64,000 bases of DNA from an uncultured Granulosicoccaceae bacterium (GTDB taxonomy: Bacteria; Pseudomonadota; Gammaproteobacteria; Granulosicoccales; Granulosicoccaceae): positions 33,501-97,500 of the forward strand of contig CALGNZ010000022.1 of the NCBI GenBank assembly GCA_937957915.1. The letters run 5' to 3'. Both the position numbers and the translations under genes were made by a program. The notes under the pieces were generated by a model. The model saw only the letters and a program-made list of their open reading frames with translations, searched no databases and was not told the DNA's origin. Shown here one piece after another: positions 1-8,584 of the stretch (its first letter is position 1; each line of letters opens with the position of its first letter).

Positions 1-19
1 GTGGCAGGGAGGCTTTTGG

Positions 20-658
20 TCAGCAGGCTGGCTCGTTGTCATCAGGGAGGGCTTTGGCCTCTGTGTCCAGGTACATATCCAGTAACTCATGAGCATCATC
101 GACGCCTGTTTTCTTCAATGCAGAGAACAACTGAAGGGTGCCGGCAACACCTTCTTCTTCCAGTTTTCGCTTGGTGTCGAGCAGCGTCGACTGGGCAGCT
201 CCTTTGGAGAGTTTGTCACTTTTCGTTAGTAAAAAGTGCAGTGATGCTGACCCTTCAAGTGACCAGTCGATTAATCGCCAGTCGTGATCGGAGAGTGGGC
301 GTCGAATATCCATGACGATGATCAGGCAGCGAAGGGGTTCCCGATTTCTTAGGTACCCACCTAGCGTGGTTTGCCAGTGTTTGATCTGTGCTTTGGGCAC
401 TTTCGCGTAGCCATAACCTGGCAGATCGACAAGATAGTTGCCCGGGGCCACGACGAAATGGTTGATGAGTTGGGTGCGGCCCGGGGTTTTACTGGTACGC
501 GCAAGCTTTTTGTTGCGCGTGATCGTATTAATGGCACTGGATTTGCCGGAGTTGGATCGTCCGGCAAAGGCCACTTCCGCCAGACTATCCTTTGGAAGCT
601 GAGCCAGTGTGTGAGCGCTGGTGGTAAAGCAAGTCTGGAAGTAACGCGTATTTGGCAT
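20..658 (-). CDS. engB: EngB/YsxC ribosome-biogenesis GTPase
   Basis: A TrmE-Era-EngA-EngB family GTPase that acts in assembly of the large ribosomal subunit in the cytoplasm. Visible motifs are the P-loop GRSNSGKSS, the switch region TSKTPGRTQ, the G3 motif DLPGYGYA and the G4 motif TKSDK. The frame is open up to 739, but the extra 27 residues (Cys/Ser/Asn-rich) are not typical of the family, so I start at the ATG at 658 (MPNTRYFQ). This gives about 212 residues, normal for EngB. No strong Shine-Dalgarno is seen at either start. Divergent from the cytochrome c4 gene, the same neighbourhood as in Pseudomonas (engB / cc4 / dsbA). The start is the main doubt. Confidence 0.93.
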   Translation of the reverse strand: MPNTRYFQTCFTTSAHTLAQLPKDSLAEVAFAGRSNSGKSSAINTITRNKKLARTSKTPGRTQLINHFVVAPGNYLVDLPGYGYAKVPKAQIKHWQTTLGGYLRNREPLRCLIIVMDIRRPLSDHDWRLIDWSLEGSASLHFLLTKSDKLSKGAAQSTLLDTKRKLEEEGVAGTLQLFSALKKTGVDDAHELLDMYLDTEAKALPDDNEPAC

Positions 659-825
659 CAGGATTTTAAGAAAATGGATTTCTTCAATTTGGTTATAGGA
701 ACAGCACGGATTGCTAGAGTAGCAGGGGCTCGGAATCATTGGCGAGGATTTGTTACACTTTCGCGTTCAAAATTTCTTTGTCCCGATCTCGGGATCAACT
801 CCGTTCAAATTAACTCTCAGGTGTA

Positions 826-1494
826 ATGATGCGTAAATCATTGTTCGTTTATCTATTCTGTTTTGCTGCAATGGCAGGGTGGCAGACTTCAGTTGCTGCA
901 GAAACGGCAGCGCCCGTGGACTCCGCAGAGCTTCAACCGATTCTGGCCGCTGGTGGCGATGCCGAGGCAGGTAAGGCTGCTTCTGCAACCTGTGCTGCCT
1001 GCCATGGGCCCGATGGTGTTGCTGCAATCAAAACTTACCCCAATCTGGCCGGGCAGGGTGCTCCGTATCTGTTGAAGCAATTGCAGGAGTTCAAATCAGG
1101 CGCCAGAGAGAATGCTGTAATGTTGGGTATGGTGGCTGCGCTTGATGACACCGCAATGGCAAATCTGGCGGCATATTACGCGTCTCAGGCGCCAGCAGAA
1201 GGGGTTTCCGAACCCGAGAATCTGGAGCTGGGCAGAAACATTTATCAGGGCGGTATTAGCAGCGTGGGGATTCCCGCTTGCATGAGCTGCCATGGCCCTG
1301 ATGGTGCGGGTAATGATGCCGCCAAGTTCCCCCGCGTCAATGGACAAAATGCAGAGTACACAGTCGCTGCATTGCAAAGTTTTCGGTCGGGTGCTCGTGC
1401 CAATGATCCGGGCAAAATGATGCGGCTCGTTGCGCACCGTCTTTCAGACGCCGAAATTGCTGCTCTGGCAAATTACCTGCAGGGCCTGCACTAG
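826..1494 (+). CDS. Cytochrome c4, dihaem, periplasmic
   Basis: A periplasmic two-domain c-type cytochrome that carries electrons between the bc1 complex and terminal oxidases. The N-terminus is a Sec signal peptide (hydrophobic stretch, then SVAAE). Two class I haem motifs are visible, CAACH at about residues 56-60 and CMSCH at about 152-156, each followed by GPDG, as expected for the internal duplication of cytochrome c4. Methionines that could be the sixth ligands lie near residues 99-102 and 198-199. At 222 residues it has the usual length. An AGGTG Shine-Dalgarno precedes two consecutive ATG codons at 826 and 829. dsbA follows, which would serve the oxidising periplasm in which such proteins mature. 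Confidence 0.94.
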   Translation: MMRKSLFVYLFCFAAMAGWQTSVAAETAAPVDSAELQPILAAGGDAEAGKAASATCAACHGPDGVAAIKTYPNLAGQGAPYLLKQLQEFKSGARENAVMLGMVAALDDTAMANLAAYYASQAPAEGVSEPENLELGRNIYQGGISSVGIPACMSCHGPDGAGNDAAKFPRVNGQNAEYTVAALQSFRSGARANDPGKMMRLVAHRLSDAEIAALANYLQGLH

Positions 1495-1620
1495 CTTTAA
1501 GTATGGCGGCTGGTTACAGGTGTAGTAGTGTAATGCCTCACAGCGCTCTATGCTGATCACTAAATCGCTGTGTCGGGAAGAGGGCGCTTGCCAGCGCTGG
1601 AATCGAGTTCTACGCGGGCG

Positions 1621-1640
1621 GTGTGAGCACAAGCTCACAC
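1621..1640. other. Perfect hairpin between cytochrome c4 gene and dsbA
   Basis: An 8-bp perfect stem, GTGTGAGC / GCTCACAC, with an ACAA loop. No U-tract follows, so it is not a classical intrinsic terminator; it could attenuate transcription or protect an RNA end between the two genes. A 10-bp palindrome, CCAGCGCTGG, lies just upstream at 1591-1600. Confidence 0.45.
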
Positions 1641-1745
1641 CCAGGCCGCATTAGGAAAGGGCCCATTCAGGCAAACTGCGGCAAAGTACAGCAACAATAT
1701 AATCACAGTTAGACTTTCGTCCATCCTCGTCTGGAGCAAGTTATT

Positions 1746-2366
1746 ATGAAGTGTCTTAAATTCACTCAGGTCGTTGCAGTAACGCTGATGCTTTTATTCA
1801 GTGCTGGCAGTGCGTTTTCGCAGCAGGGTTACGAACTCCTGACTACGCCACAGCGTACCGCGAATCCGGATAAAATCGAAGTAATTGAGTTTTTTTGGTA
1901 CGGGTGTCCACACTGTTATCAATTCGAGCCCCACATTAAAGAGTGGCTTGAAAACAAACCTGACAATGTTGAATTTATCAGTATGGCCCCACCGCTTAGC
2001 CCAGCGTGGAAAGTTCATTCGCAGGCGTTTTATGCAGCCGAGGTATTAGGCGTGGTTGACCAGTTTCATGAGGCAATGTTTAACGCCATTCATCGCGACA
2101 AAAAAGCGATGCGCAAGCCAAAGGATGTTGGCAAGTTTGTCGATTCTCTGGGGCTTGACGGGGACAAGTTTGTAAAAACCATGAAATCGTTTAATGTTGA
2201 CGCGAAAATAAGACAGTCACTGCAAAAGGCGAAGGATGTAAATATTTCCTCTGTGCCTACCGTGATCGTTAATGGAAAGTATCGAACCAGCGGCCAAATT
2301 GCCGGTAGCTACCCCAATCTGATTAATGTGATTAACCAATTAGTCGAGAAAGAGAGCGCACAGTAG
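1746..2366 (+). CDS. dsbA: DsbA-family thiol:disulfide oxidoreductase
   Basis: A periplasmic oxidase that introduces disulfide bonds into exported proteins, normally re-oxidised by DsbB. It has a signal peptide ending near FSQQG, then a thioredoxin-like domain with the active site CPHC at about residues 54-57 in the context FFWYGCPHC, and the cis-proline loop SSVPTV near residue 169. At 206 residues it has the standard length. GGAG lies 9 nt before the ATG. Its position after the cytochrome c4 gene matches Pseudomonas. Likely clients in this window include the PilY1-like protein, the trypsin-like protease and other exported cysteine-containing proteins. Confidence 0.95.
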   Translation: MKCLKFTQVVAVTLMLLFSAGSAFSQQGYELLTTPQRTANPDKIEVIEFFWYGCPHCYQFEPHIKEWLENKPDNVEFISMAPPLSPAWKVHSQAFYAAEVLGVVDQFHEAMFNAIHRDKKAMRKPKDVGKFVDSLGLDGDKFVKTMKSFNVDAKIRQSLQKAKDVNISSVPTVIVNGKYRTSGQIAGSYPNLINVINQLVEKESAQ

Positions 2367-2375
2367 TTGCAATTG

Positions 2376-2400
2376 GATGCCGCCTGCAACGGGCGGCATC
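2376..2400 (+). terminator. Hairpin after dsbA
   Basis: A 9-bp perfect stem, GATGCCGCC / GGCGGCATC, with a 7-nt loop, starting 10 nt after the dsbA stop codon. The U-run is poor (GTTAGT follows). It lies between convergent genes and could stop transcripts from either side. Confidence 0.6.
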
Positions 2401-2426
2401 GTTAGTCTCAAATGTCGTTGTTCTTG

Positions 2427-3611
2427 CTACACACCCAGTTTGTTTTGTAACTCGTCTATCGTTGCAGCCATTAAGCCTTTCTCCGCAGACAACTCAGCCA
2501 CCTGGCGCCTTAGCTGCGCGACATCTGGCGGATTTAGTGTGCCTGTAAGTCGAGTGTTGAGAGCTGCAGTTTGTCGCTCCTGATCGGCTAATCGTGTTTT
2601 AAGCTGGTCGCGCTCGTAACCGATCTCATTGATTGCTGATTGCAATTCTTTCAGCTGTGGACTGGCACCGCTCGTGGTCGAAGTCTGCTGATGTTGATTT
2701 TTTAAGCGGCTGTTTTCTTGTGTCAATTGCTCAACATCTGCTCTCAATGAGGCGACCAGCGGCTTTAGGCGAGATACTTCAATCTCAAGATCGTTGGCGT
2801 TACTGCCATCGTTGCGCAACGCTTCGTTGACCGACTGTTGTACACGATCGTCGAACCCGGCTTGTTCTTGCTCGAGTCTCTGAGCCCACTGACGAAAACT
2901 GTCTCTTTCCTGTTCCATAGAGTCGACTTTCTGCCGTAAGCCGTGGAGCTCCGATTGTGCTTCTTCGCGCTCTCTTCCTTCTATAGCAAGTCGTTGTCGA
3001 AGATCTGCATTTTCACGTTGTGCAGTACGTAATTCTCCGACTTCCCGCTGCAACGACATGTAATTTTCGTTGTCTTCCATTGAGTTGACACTTTGCAATT
3101 GCACTTTGGTGTCTTCGAGTGCAGCGGCTAACTGTTGATTGGATTTGTCTTTTTCATCAGATGACGCTTTGAGCGCTTTGGTCAGGTTTTGTAATTTGTG
3201 GTTTTTCGCTCTTTCCTCGTTTAATTCAGACTGCAAAGACCGAGTCTGGTTTTCTGCTTTCTGTATTTGGCTGCTCAACTGACCACTTTGAGATTTGCTT
3301 TTCTCGATGTCTTCTCGCCCCTCGTCAATTTTGTTGTTGAGGGCTGCTATTTTGGTTCTGAGGTTGTTGTTCTCGTCGTCCAGAGCCTGATTCGATTTTT
3401 TGAATCGCGACACAACGCGAGCATGGTCTTCTTCTGTATCTGCCAGAGTATGCTGCCAGTCTTCTTCGATCTTGCGGGTATGCCGGTGATAGCCTAGTTT
3501 GCCTATTGCCCAGCCAACCAGTAGCCCAATCAGTCCTGCCAGTGCAAGACCAATAAGCATCTTTGACATCAGGTACATCGTTGACGGACTTAATGATGAG
3601 AAAAATGACAT
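2427..3611 (-). CDS. Membrane-anchored long coiled-coil protein, function unknown
   Basis: I do not recognise a family. The N-terminus has one membrane segment (MLIGLALAGLIGLLVGWAIG) followed by about 350 residues of almost continuous coiled coil rich in Glu, Gln, Lys and Arg. The predicted topology is a membrane anchor with a long rod, on either the cytoplasmic or periplasmic side. The frame is open to a GTG at 3626 that overlaps the stop of the upstream BON/OmpA gene by one base; the ATG at 3611 with GGAG 9 nt upstream is the better start. Translational coupling to the BON/OmpA gene suggests a joint role in the envelope. The organisation (one TM plus rod) loosely recalls RmuC, but the RmuC nuclease-like domain is absent. 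Confidence 0.85.
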   Translation of the reverse strand: MSFFSSLSPSTMYLMSKMLIGLALAGLIGLLVGWAIGKLGYHRHTRKIEEDWQHTLADTEEDHARVVSRFKKSNQALDDENNNLRTKIAALNNKIDEGREDIEKSKSQSGQLSSQIQKAENQTRSLQSELNEERAKNHKLQNLTKALKASSDEKDKSNQQLAAALEDTKVQLQSVNSMEDNENYMSLQREVGELRTAQRENADLRQRLAIEGREREEAQSELHGLRQKVDSMEQERDSFRQWAQRLEQEQAGFDDRVQQSVNEALRNDGSNANDLEIEVSRLKPLVASLRADVEQLTQENSRLKNQHQQTSTTSGASPQLKELQSAINEIGYERDQLKTRLADQERQTAALNTRLTGTLNPPDVAQLRRQVAELSAEKGLMAATIDELQNKLGV

Positions 3612-3625
3612 TCCAATGGACTCCA

Positions 3626-5299
3626 CTAAAGATTAAATTCTATACGACGGTTGGCGGCGCGGCCGGCAGGTGTCGAGTTATCAGCAACAGGGTTACTTTC
3701 ACCGTAGCCTATCGGACGAAGCTGACTATCTGGAAGCCCTTTCGACACCAAATAATCTCGAACGGCCATCGCCCTTTTTTTACTCAGCTCAAGGTTTATA
3801 ACAGAATCTCCGCTTGAGTCAGTGTGACCCGAGATTTCTATCACCTGATCTGAATAGTTCGCTATTGTTGCTGCCACTGTGTCCAGCACCTCGATCGCAT
3901 CGGCTGCAAGTTCGGCGCTGCCAGGATTAAAGGTAATTTTTGAAGTATCGAGTGCAGATAGCTTTTGGCTCAACTCACGAGCACGTACTTCTTCGCGACT
4001 CTCAATGACCAGTTCTGCCTGATTGACGCTATAGTTATTGACCACATCAAGCTTATTATTTGTGAGCTTTGTGGCGTTTTCTGCAAGTGTTTTGCCGCGT
4101 TCCCGGCTCGTGACATCTCCGCTGAGCATCATTTGGCCGCTGTTGATGCTGACTGAAAAATTAGCGACATCCCTGACATTGTTTGTAACTGTCAGTGCTT
4201 CACTGATCCAATCGGCGCTGGAGACTGAATCGTCGATGATCAGTTCATCTTTGTAATCGGCAGTTTCAAACAGCTCGGCTAAATCAAAGCGAATCGTTTC
4301 TGCCTCTTCAACGCTGCTTACGGTACCTGTTAATCTGATGGTGTTGTTGTGGCTTTCCACTCTCAACGATGCCGGGCGTTTCTTCGCTTCTCTGGGAGTA
4401 TTCTCTGGTGCCGGCAATTCGGAATCGCGCGGTATAATTGCGAATGTTCCGCTGACCTCAAGGTCATTACCCAGCGCGCGTTTCGCAGCAGAAAGCTGCT
4501 GTGCGCCAAGGGTTTCAGATGATACAGATCCACCGAGTGTTGCAGCCTTGTCTGATACTCGAAGTGATGGATTGGCAATATTATCGATCCGCTCGATAAT
4601 GGTTATCGCACCTTCCAGCCAAGATGGTGGCGAAGCGGTGGGCACGATGCTAATCGTGTTTTTGACATTATCTTTGCCATATTTCTCAGCAACAACCGAT
4701 TCGACTCGCAGTGCCATTGTTGTTTCTGGCAACACGCCGCTTAGCGTCGCTTTGTCGTCCTTAACAGTGACCTCCAAGGTTGAGGGAGTCCATGGCGATT
4801 CTGAATCTACGACGGGCGTGTCAGGCTGAGCGTCAGGATCAGAGAGGGTGGCAGGGCTTTCATCGGATGTGACCAGGTTTGCGCTTGCACCGTCAGCGTC
4901 ATTGTTGGTGCTGTCGCTGACATTGCTATCTGATTGTTCTACTGTGTTTTCATCACTGGCATCGGCATCGGCATCGGCAGCTTTGTTGAGCTCGTTCTGA
5001 ACACTGGTTACGCCATAAACACCCAGTGCGATTTGCTCGGCTTCCCGGGCGTTTGCCGGAGATTCGACGTTGCCAGTGAGTGTTACACTGGTACCGTCCA
5101 CGTATACTTGCGCTGTTGAAATGCCTTTGTTGGTTAACTCGGCGCTAACCCGTTCACTCAAATCTGATTCTATGTGGGGTACGAGTTGTGTGTAACAGTA
5201 AATAGCCACACCGGTGAGCAGGAGGATGCCTAATAGCAACAAGGCTATTGTGGAACCAGCGCCTCCTTTGCGCTTGTGTCTGGATCGGGTAGTTTGCAT
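3626..5299 (-). CDS. BON-repeat protein with C-terminal OmpA peptidoglycan-binding domain
   Basis: A probable inner-membrane-anchored periplasmic protein. A basic N-terminus (RSRHKRKGG) and one membrane segment are followed by about four or five BON-like repeats; each has a Val/Leu strand such as VTLTGNV, ATLSGVL or IRLTGTV and then a helix. A low-complexity Asp/Ser/Ala linker near residues 105-170 splits the first from the others. The last ~110 residues are an OmpA-like domain with HTDSSGD and the helix ELSKKRAMAVRDYL, which binds peptidoglycan. The frame is open to 5341; I chose the ATG at 5299 because AAGAGA lies just upstream and it leaves a normal basic N-tail. Followed directly by the coiled-coil membrane gene. 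Similar BON+OmpA architecture is known from mycobacterial ArfA. Confidence 0.88.
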   Translation of the reverse strand: MQTTRSRHKRKGGAGSTIALLLLGILLLTGVAIYCYTQLVPHIESDLSERVSAELTNKGISTAQVYVDGTSVTLTGNVESPANAREAEQIALGVYGVTSVQNELNKAADADADASDENTVEQSDSNVSDSTNNDADGASANLVTSDESPATLSDPDAQPDTPVVDSESPWTPSTLEVTVKDDKATLSGVLPETTMALRVESVVAEKYGKDNVKNTISIVPTASPPSWLEGAITIIERIDNIANPSLRVSDKAATLGGSVSSETLGAQQLSAAKRALGNDLEVSGTFAIIPRDSELPAPENTPREAKKRPASLRVESHNNTIRLTGTVSSVEEAETIRFDLAELFETADYKDELIIDDSVSSADWISEALTVTNNVRDVANFSVSINSGQMMLSGDVTSRERGKTLAENATKLTNNKLDVVNNYSVNQAELVIESREEVRARELSQKLSALDTSKITFNPGSAELAADAIEVLDTVAATIANYSDQVIEISGHTDSSGDSVINLELSKKRAMAVRDYLVSKGLPDSQLRPIGYGESNPVADNSTPAGRAANRRIEFNL

Positions 5300-5588
5300 T
5301 CGGTTTCTCTTTTTCTTATTGGGGTGCCAACCGTGCGCCATCGCGATTTTTGGCGCAGCCAGCGCTGAGCGTCTGGCAGCCAGGGATGTGGCAGTGATGC
5401 TATGGAAGTTATTATTGTTGGATTGTAGTTCAACTCCGGAAAAGCATCATATTCCTGAACCGGAGACTAGCAAATGTGCTTAGGAGCAATCCTGACCACA
5501 ACGAAAGTATTTCTCTGATTTCACACCGAATTCTGGTTGAATTACACTGCGTTCGTCGTCTGCCTACAGAGTTGGAAAATTGACATCC
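5300..5588. promoter_or_regulatory. Divergent intergenic region, likely two promoters
   Basis: About 290 bp separate the divergent BON/OmpA gene and the composite secreted protein gene. It must hold start signals for both, but I cannot pick convincing -35/-10 pairs by eye. No small gene is supported here. Confidence 0.4.
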
Positions 5589-7157
5589 ATGATCCGTAAT
5601 TCGTTCAAATTTACCGGTATCTGTGTTGTGTTGGCATTGCCATTCCAGTTATGCATCGCTGGTACACAGGATAACCTTGAAGAGTGCCGTTCTGCATCAA
5701 CAGATAATTTTAGTTTTAAAGAATGTGTTGGCTTACAGCATCAGGCATCGGAAACTCTTCTGGCCGGGATAGAAAATAGTTGGCGAGAGTATCTGATGGA
5801 ACAGGAGCAGAGTACTCCTGGCACGGGTGCCGCGACAATTGCAGAATCTGAGGCCCCGGGGGTTGGCACTGATTACGACGCGTCACTGGGTGCTCCGGCA
5901 GCCATGAGTTCTGCTACTAATCCTGATAATAGTGACGGCAATTCAGTGATTACCGGTGGGGGTAAGGTGATAGCCATAGTCAGCGACGATACGGTTGTGC
6001 GCTCGGATTCGAGCAATGAGGTAGTCAATATTAGTAACCAGGCTCTGCTCGAGTCTGATTTTCCGGCACTGGCGGGTGACAACGAGGCTGATGTGTCGCT
6101 GCAGGCTCAGCGCCAGCGTTTCGAAATATTGGCCGACCTTTACCGACAATATCGGGATGAGCGTTGTACTTGGGAAGGTGGGTTGTACGGTGCGGATCGA
6201 GTTAATGTTTACATAACTGCCTGTAATGCATGGTTAAATCAGCAGCGTGCCAGGGTTATAAGCATGCAGTTAAGCGAAAAGCGGGCAAACGATGCCAATG
6301 GCACCTTCTTCAGTGGGTTCTACATAGAGGATGGTGTTGGCGGCATTTTCCAGTCCTGTGATCGCCGGCAGGAATGGCGGATTACTGGTGAGTCGGATGT
6401 GGTGGCCGACATCGCCCTGCGTTACGACTCGATAGCGCGCGATAACCTGGAAATGGCCTATCTGGAAATGCGAGGAGACTTCCTGCAACAACGTATTGAT
6501 CCTGGATTTAGCGGAACATTGCAGGTTCGCAGTCTCAATCTGCTCCGAGCGATCGATGAGGCTGACTGCATCACTGTGCAGACCGCAGAAAGATCGGATC
6601 CGGTCGCAGGGGGAAATGTGCCAGGAGACGTCGATGCAGTTAATTCCGGGCTTTTAGATAGTCAAAGCATTGCCAGCCCTGCACCTGATGACATTACAGT
6701 TGATGCATTGGGTGCTTCTGGATTTCTCTATGGATACTTTGAAAATTGGGTGTCCGCCTGTGCCGTTGATCAAAATTCCGTGTGCATGGCGCAGGCGGAT
6801 TCAGGTTACTCAGGGCAAGGTGAGTGGCGTCTGGTTGTGGATCGTTCACTGGAGGGAAGGTGGAGAGTAAAACTGATTCCCACCATTTCGGACACAACTA
6901 TTGGTCGCTCAATCAGTATTGATATAGATGGCTTAATTGCCGGTTCGCACCCAGTGTCCAGCAGTGGAACCACAGTGAAAGCTCAAGTCGGACTTACACT
7001 GGCGCAAGGCGAATCTGCCCGCTTGTTAGTTAACCAAATGCTGAACGGGCAGAGACTGTCCCTGACCTGGTCTTTGCCATCGGAAATTGGTAACGAACTC
7101 AGCTTCTCACTTGTTGGTGTAACACGAGCGTTAGCGTTCTTTGACCAAAACGGGTAG
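5589..7157 (+). CDS. Composite secreted protein with LprI-like and IalB-like modules
   Basis: A signal peptide (residues 1-25, ending CIAGT) is followed by three modules seen by pattern only. Around residues 175-225 is an LprI/DUF1311-like stretch (YRDERCTWEGG, ACNAWLNQQRARV). Next, FFSGFYIEDGVGGIFQSC to about residue 330 resembles the small secreted 'F-x-DC-x-G-x-x-W' domains seen in NlpE-related proteins. The last ~140 residues (FENWVSACAVD, CMAQ, then strands) resemble invasion-associated locus B. A TTG at 5580 is in frame, but the ATG at 5589 gives a cleaner signal peptide. The gene ends 14 bp from the convergent XdhC-like gene. The function is unknown; an envelope or inhibitor role is possible. 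Confidence 0.8.
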   Translation: MIRNSFKFTGICVVLALPFQLCIAGTQDNLEECRSASTDNFSFKECVGLQHQASETLLAGIENSWREYLMEQEQSTPGTGAATIAESEAPGVGTDYDASLGAPAAMSSATNPDNSDGNSVITGGGKVIAIVSDDTVVRSDSSNEVVNISNQALLESDFPALAGDNEADVSLQAQRQRFEILADLYRQYRDERCTWEGGLYGADRVNVYITACNAWLNQQRARVISMQLSEKRANDANGTFFSGFYIEDGVGGIFQSCDRRQEWRITGESDVVADIALRYDSIARDNLEMAYLEMRGDFLQQRIDPGFSGTLQVRSLNLLRAIDEADCITVQTAERSDPVAGGNVPGDVDAVNSGLLDSQSIASPAPDDITVDALGASGFLYGYFENWVSACAVDQNSVCMAQADSGYSGQGEWRLVVDRSLEGRWRVKLIPTISDTTIGRSISIDIDGLIAGSHPVSSSGTTVKAQVGLTLAQGESARLLVNQMLNGQRLSLTWSLPSEIGNELSFSLVGVTRALAFFDQNG

Positions 7158-7171
7158 ACATAGCACTGGTG

Positions 7172-8242
7172 TCAGTACTCAATGAATGTTAACTGATCAT
7201 CACATACTGGCTGGCAAACAGCCAAAATTTGCGCCACCACACTGGCCGCAATAACTGAAGGGTGTTTACCGGTTATTTCTGGTAGTCCGACAGGAATGTG
7301 TAGTTTTTCCAGTTGAGACTGTGGAATGCCATTGACCCGTAATTGCTCTTTGAGTAGAGCCGCTTTCCTGGCAGAGCCAATACAACCTGCAAAAATTAAC
7401 CCTGGCTGTAACAGCGCCTGTTTACAAAGTTGTAAATCCTGTTGGTGGTCATTGGACATAATAATAACCACAGATCCGGTGGCGGGTGGCTCGTTTGCCA
7501 GTTTAAACATAGAGCGTCTGGTAACCAATGGCCCCTTTGGATCTGATTCGATAAATTTTTCCGCGAACCAAATTACCGATAGAGGAAGCAGGCACAATAG
7601 TCGAATCGTCTCAATAGCCACCCGGTGACGTCCTACTACAGTAACCGGATTTGCTGGAGCCCCTACCGGCAGCAACAGAATTTCCTCTTTGGAGGATCTT
7701 AGCAGATTAGCGCCTGACATCACGTCACCAGCTATTTGAGCATCGGCTGTATCCGTTGCCTCGTGTTGGCTGTGGAGCGACGCATACTCATCCTCGGTTA
7801 GAGCCTTGATAGTCGAGTTGCTGTTAGCGGGCCCTCTGCTAAACGCCAGCCAAACATTGTCACCTGCGCGGATTAGTGTTTGAGCGTCATGAACCCAGAC
7901 ATGGTTAGCGGTCGCATCAAAAAATTGATAAACAACGCGACAATAGCCGTTTGCCGTAGACAAAACCTCTCCGAGTGGATAGGCGACCTCAGTCCAGTGC
8001 TTCTTCTCATCCAGGAGTTTTTTCGCGTCACCGATGATCAGGTCGCGACGTTTGTCATTGATGATGTTAGTTGCTATCAACTCGTTGGTGAGTACGAGCA
8101 TGCCCCGATCACCGTCTGGAGAGGCGCCGTTGACATCGCATACCACGGCTATCAAAACCGGCTCGTCGAGTGATAACTGTGTGCTGATTTGTGAAAGCCA
8201 GTGAAACATGGGGTTGCCGAAGTTCAAACGATTGAATAACAC
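7172..8242 (-). CDS. XdhC/CoxF-family protein, divergent
   Basis: XdhC-family proteins bind and sulfurylate molybdenum cofactor for insertion into xanthine dehydrogenase. The C-terminal Rossmann-like part is recognisable: IFAGCIGSARKAALLKEQL, then LHIPVGLPEITGKHPSVIAASVVAQILAV. The N-terminal half fits the CoxI-like domain (VLIAVVCDVNGASPDGDRGMLV). The usual GAGHVA nucleotide motif reads GRHRVA here, and the glycine-rich GTIGGG segment is absent, so it may not act as a normal XdhC. No molybdenum hydroxylase gene is nearby. A GTG at 8242 and an ATG at 8209 (MFHWLSQ) are both possible starts with no clear Shine-Dalgarno; most homologues would fit the ATG. Confidence 0.8.
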   Translation of the reverse strand: MLFNRLNFGNPMFHWLSQISTQLSLDEPVLIAVVCDVNGASPDGDRGMLVLTNELIATNIINDKRRDLIIGDAKKLLDEKKHWTEVAYPLGEVLSTANGYCRVVYQFFDATANHVWVHDAQTLIRAGDNVWLAFSRGPANSNSTIKALTEDEYASLHSQHEATDTADAQIAGDVMSGANLLRSSKEEILLLPVGAPANPVTVVGRHRVAIETIRLLCLLPLSVIWFAEKFIESDPKGPLVTRRSMFKLANEPPATGSVVIIMSNDHQQDLQLCKQALLQPGLIFAGCIGSARKAALLKEQLRVNGIPQSQLEKLHIPVGLPEITGKHPSVIAASVVAQILAVCQPVCDDQLTFIEY

Positions 8243-8584
8243 AGCTGAAAGGTTGATACCACGCGGCTTTTCAGGGTTGCCTGCTTATAGATAAACATAG
8301 GTGCATCGCGATAGTCAAACAGTTGACGATAGTGGGTGTCTGCTATGCCCAGTTGTTACAGATGATTTTTTTTTAACAAATACTCACTGGCCATGCGAAT
8401 TTCCAACTCCCGACTATACTCCGTTAGATACAGGGAAATGAGCCACTCACATCTGGCAACAAAATGAGTGCTTTGCTCAAACAGGAGTAGGGCAAAAGCA
8501 GATGTTTGGAAAGCAATAGCGCTTAATGCTGAGCTAAAAAATAAAAATATCGAATTTACTCTGGACGATAAAAAGCAGAAGAAA
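8243..8584. other. Divergent intergenic region before the ompA-like gene
   Basis: About 340 bp between the XdhC-like gene and the OmpA-like gene. It probably holds the promoter of the outer-membrane protein operon. The frame of the OmpA-like gene stays open up to 8468, but the added residues are charged and unlike a signal peptide, so I treat this as untranslated leader. Confidence 0.4.
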
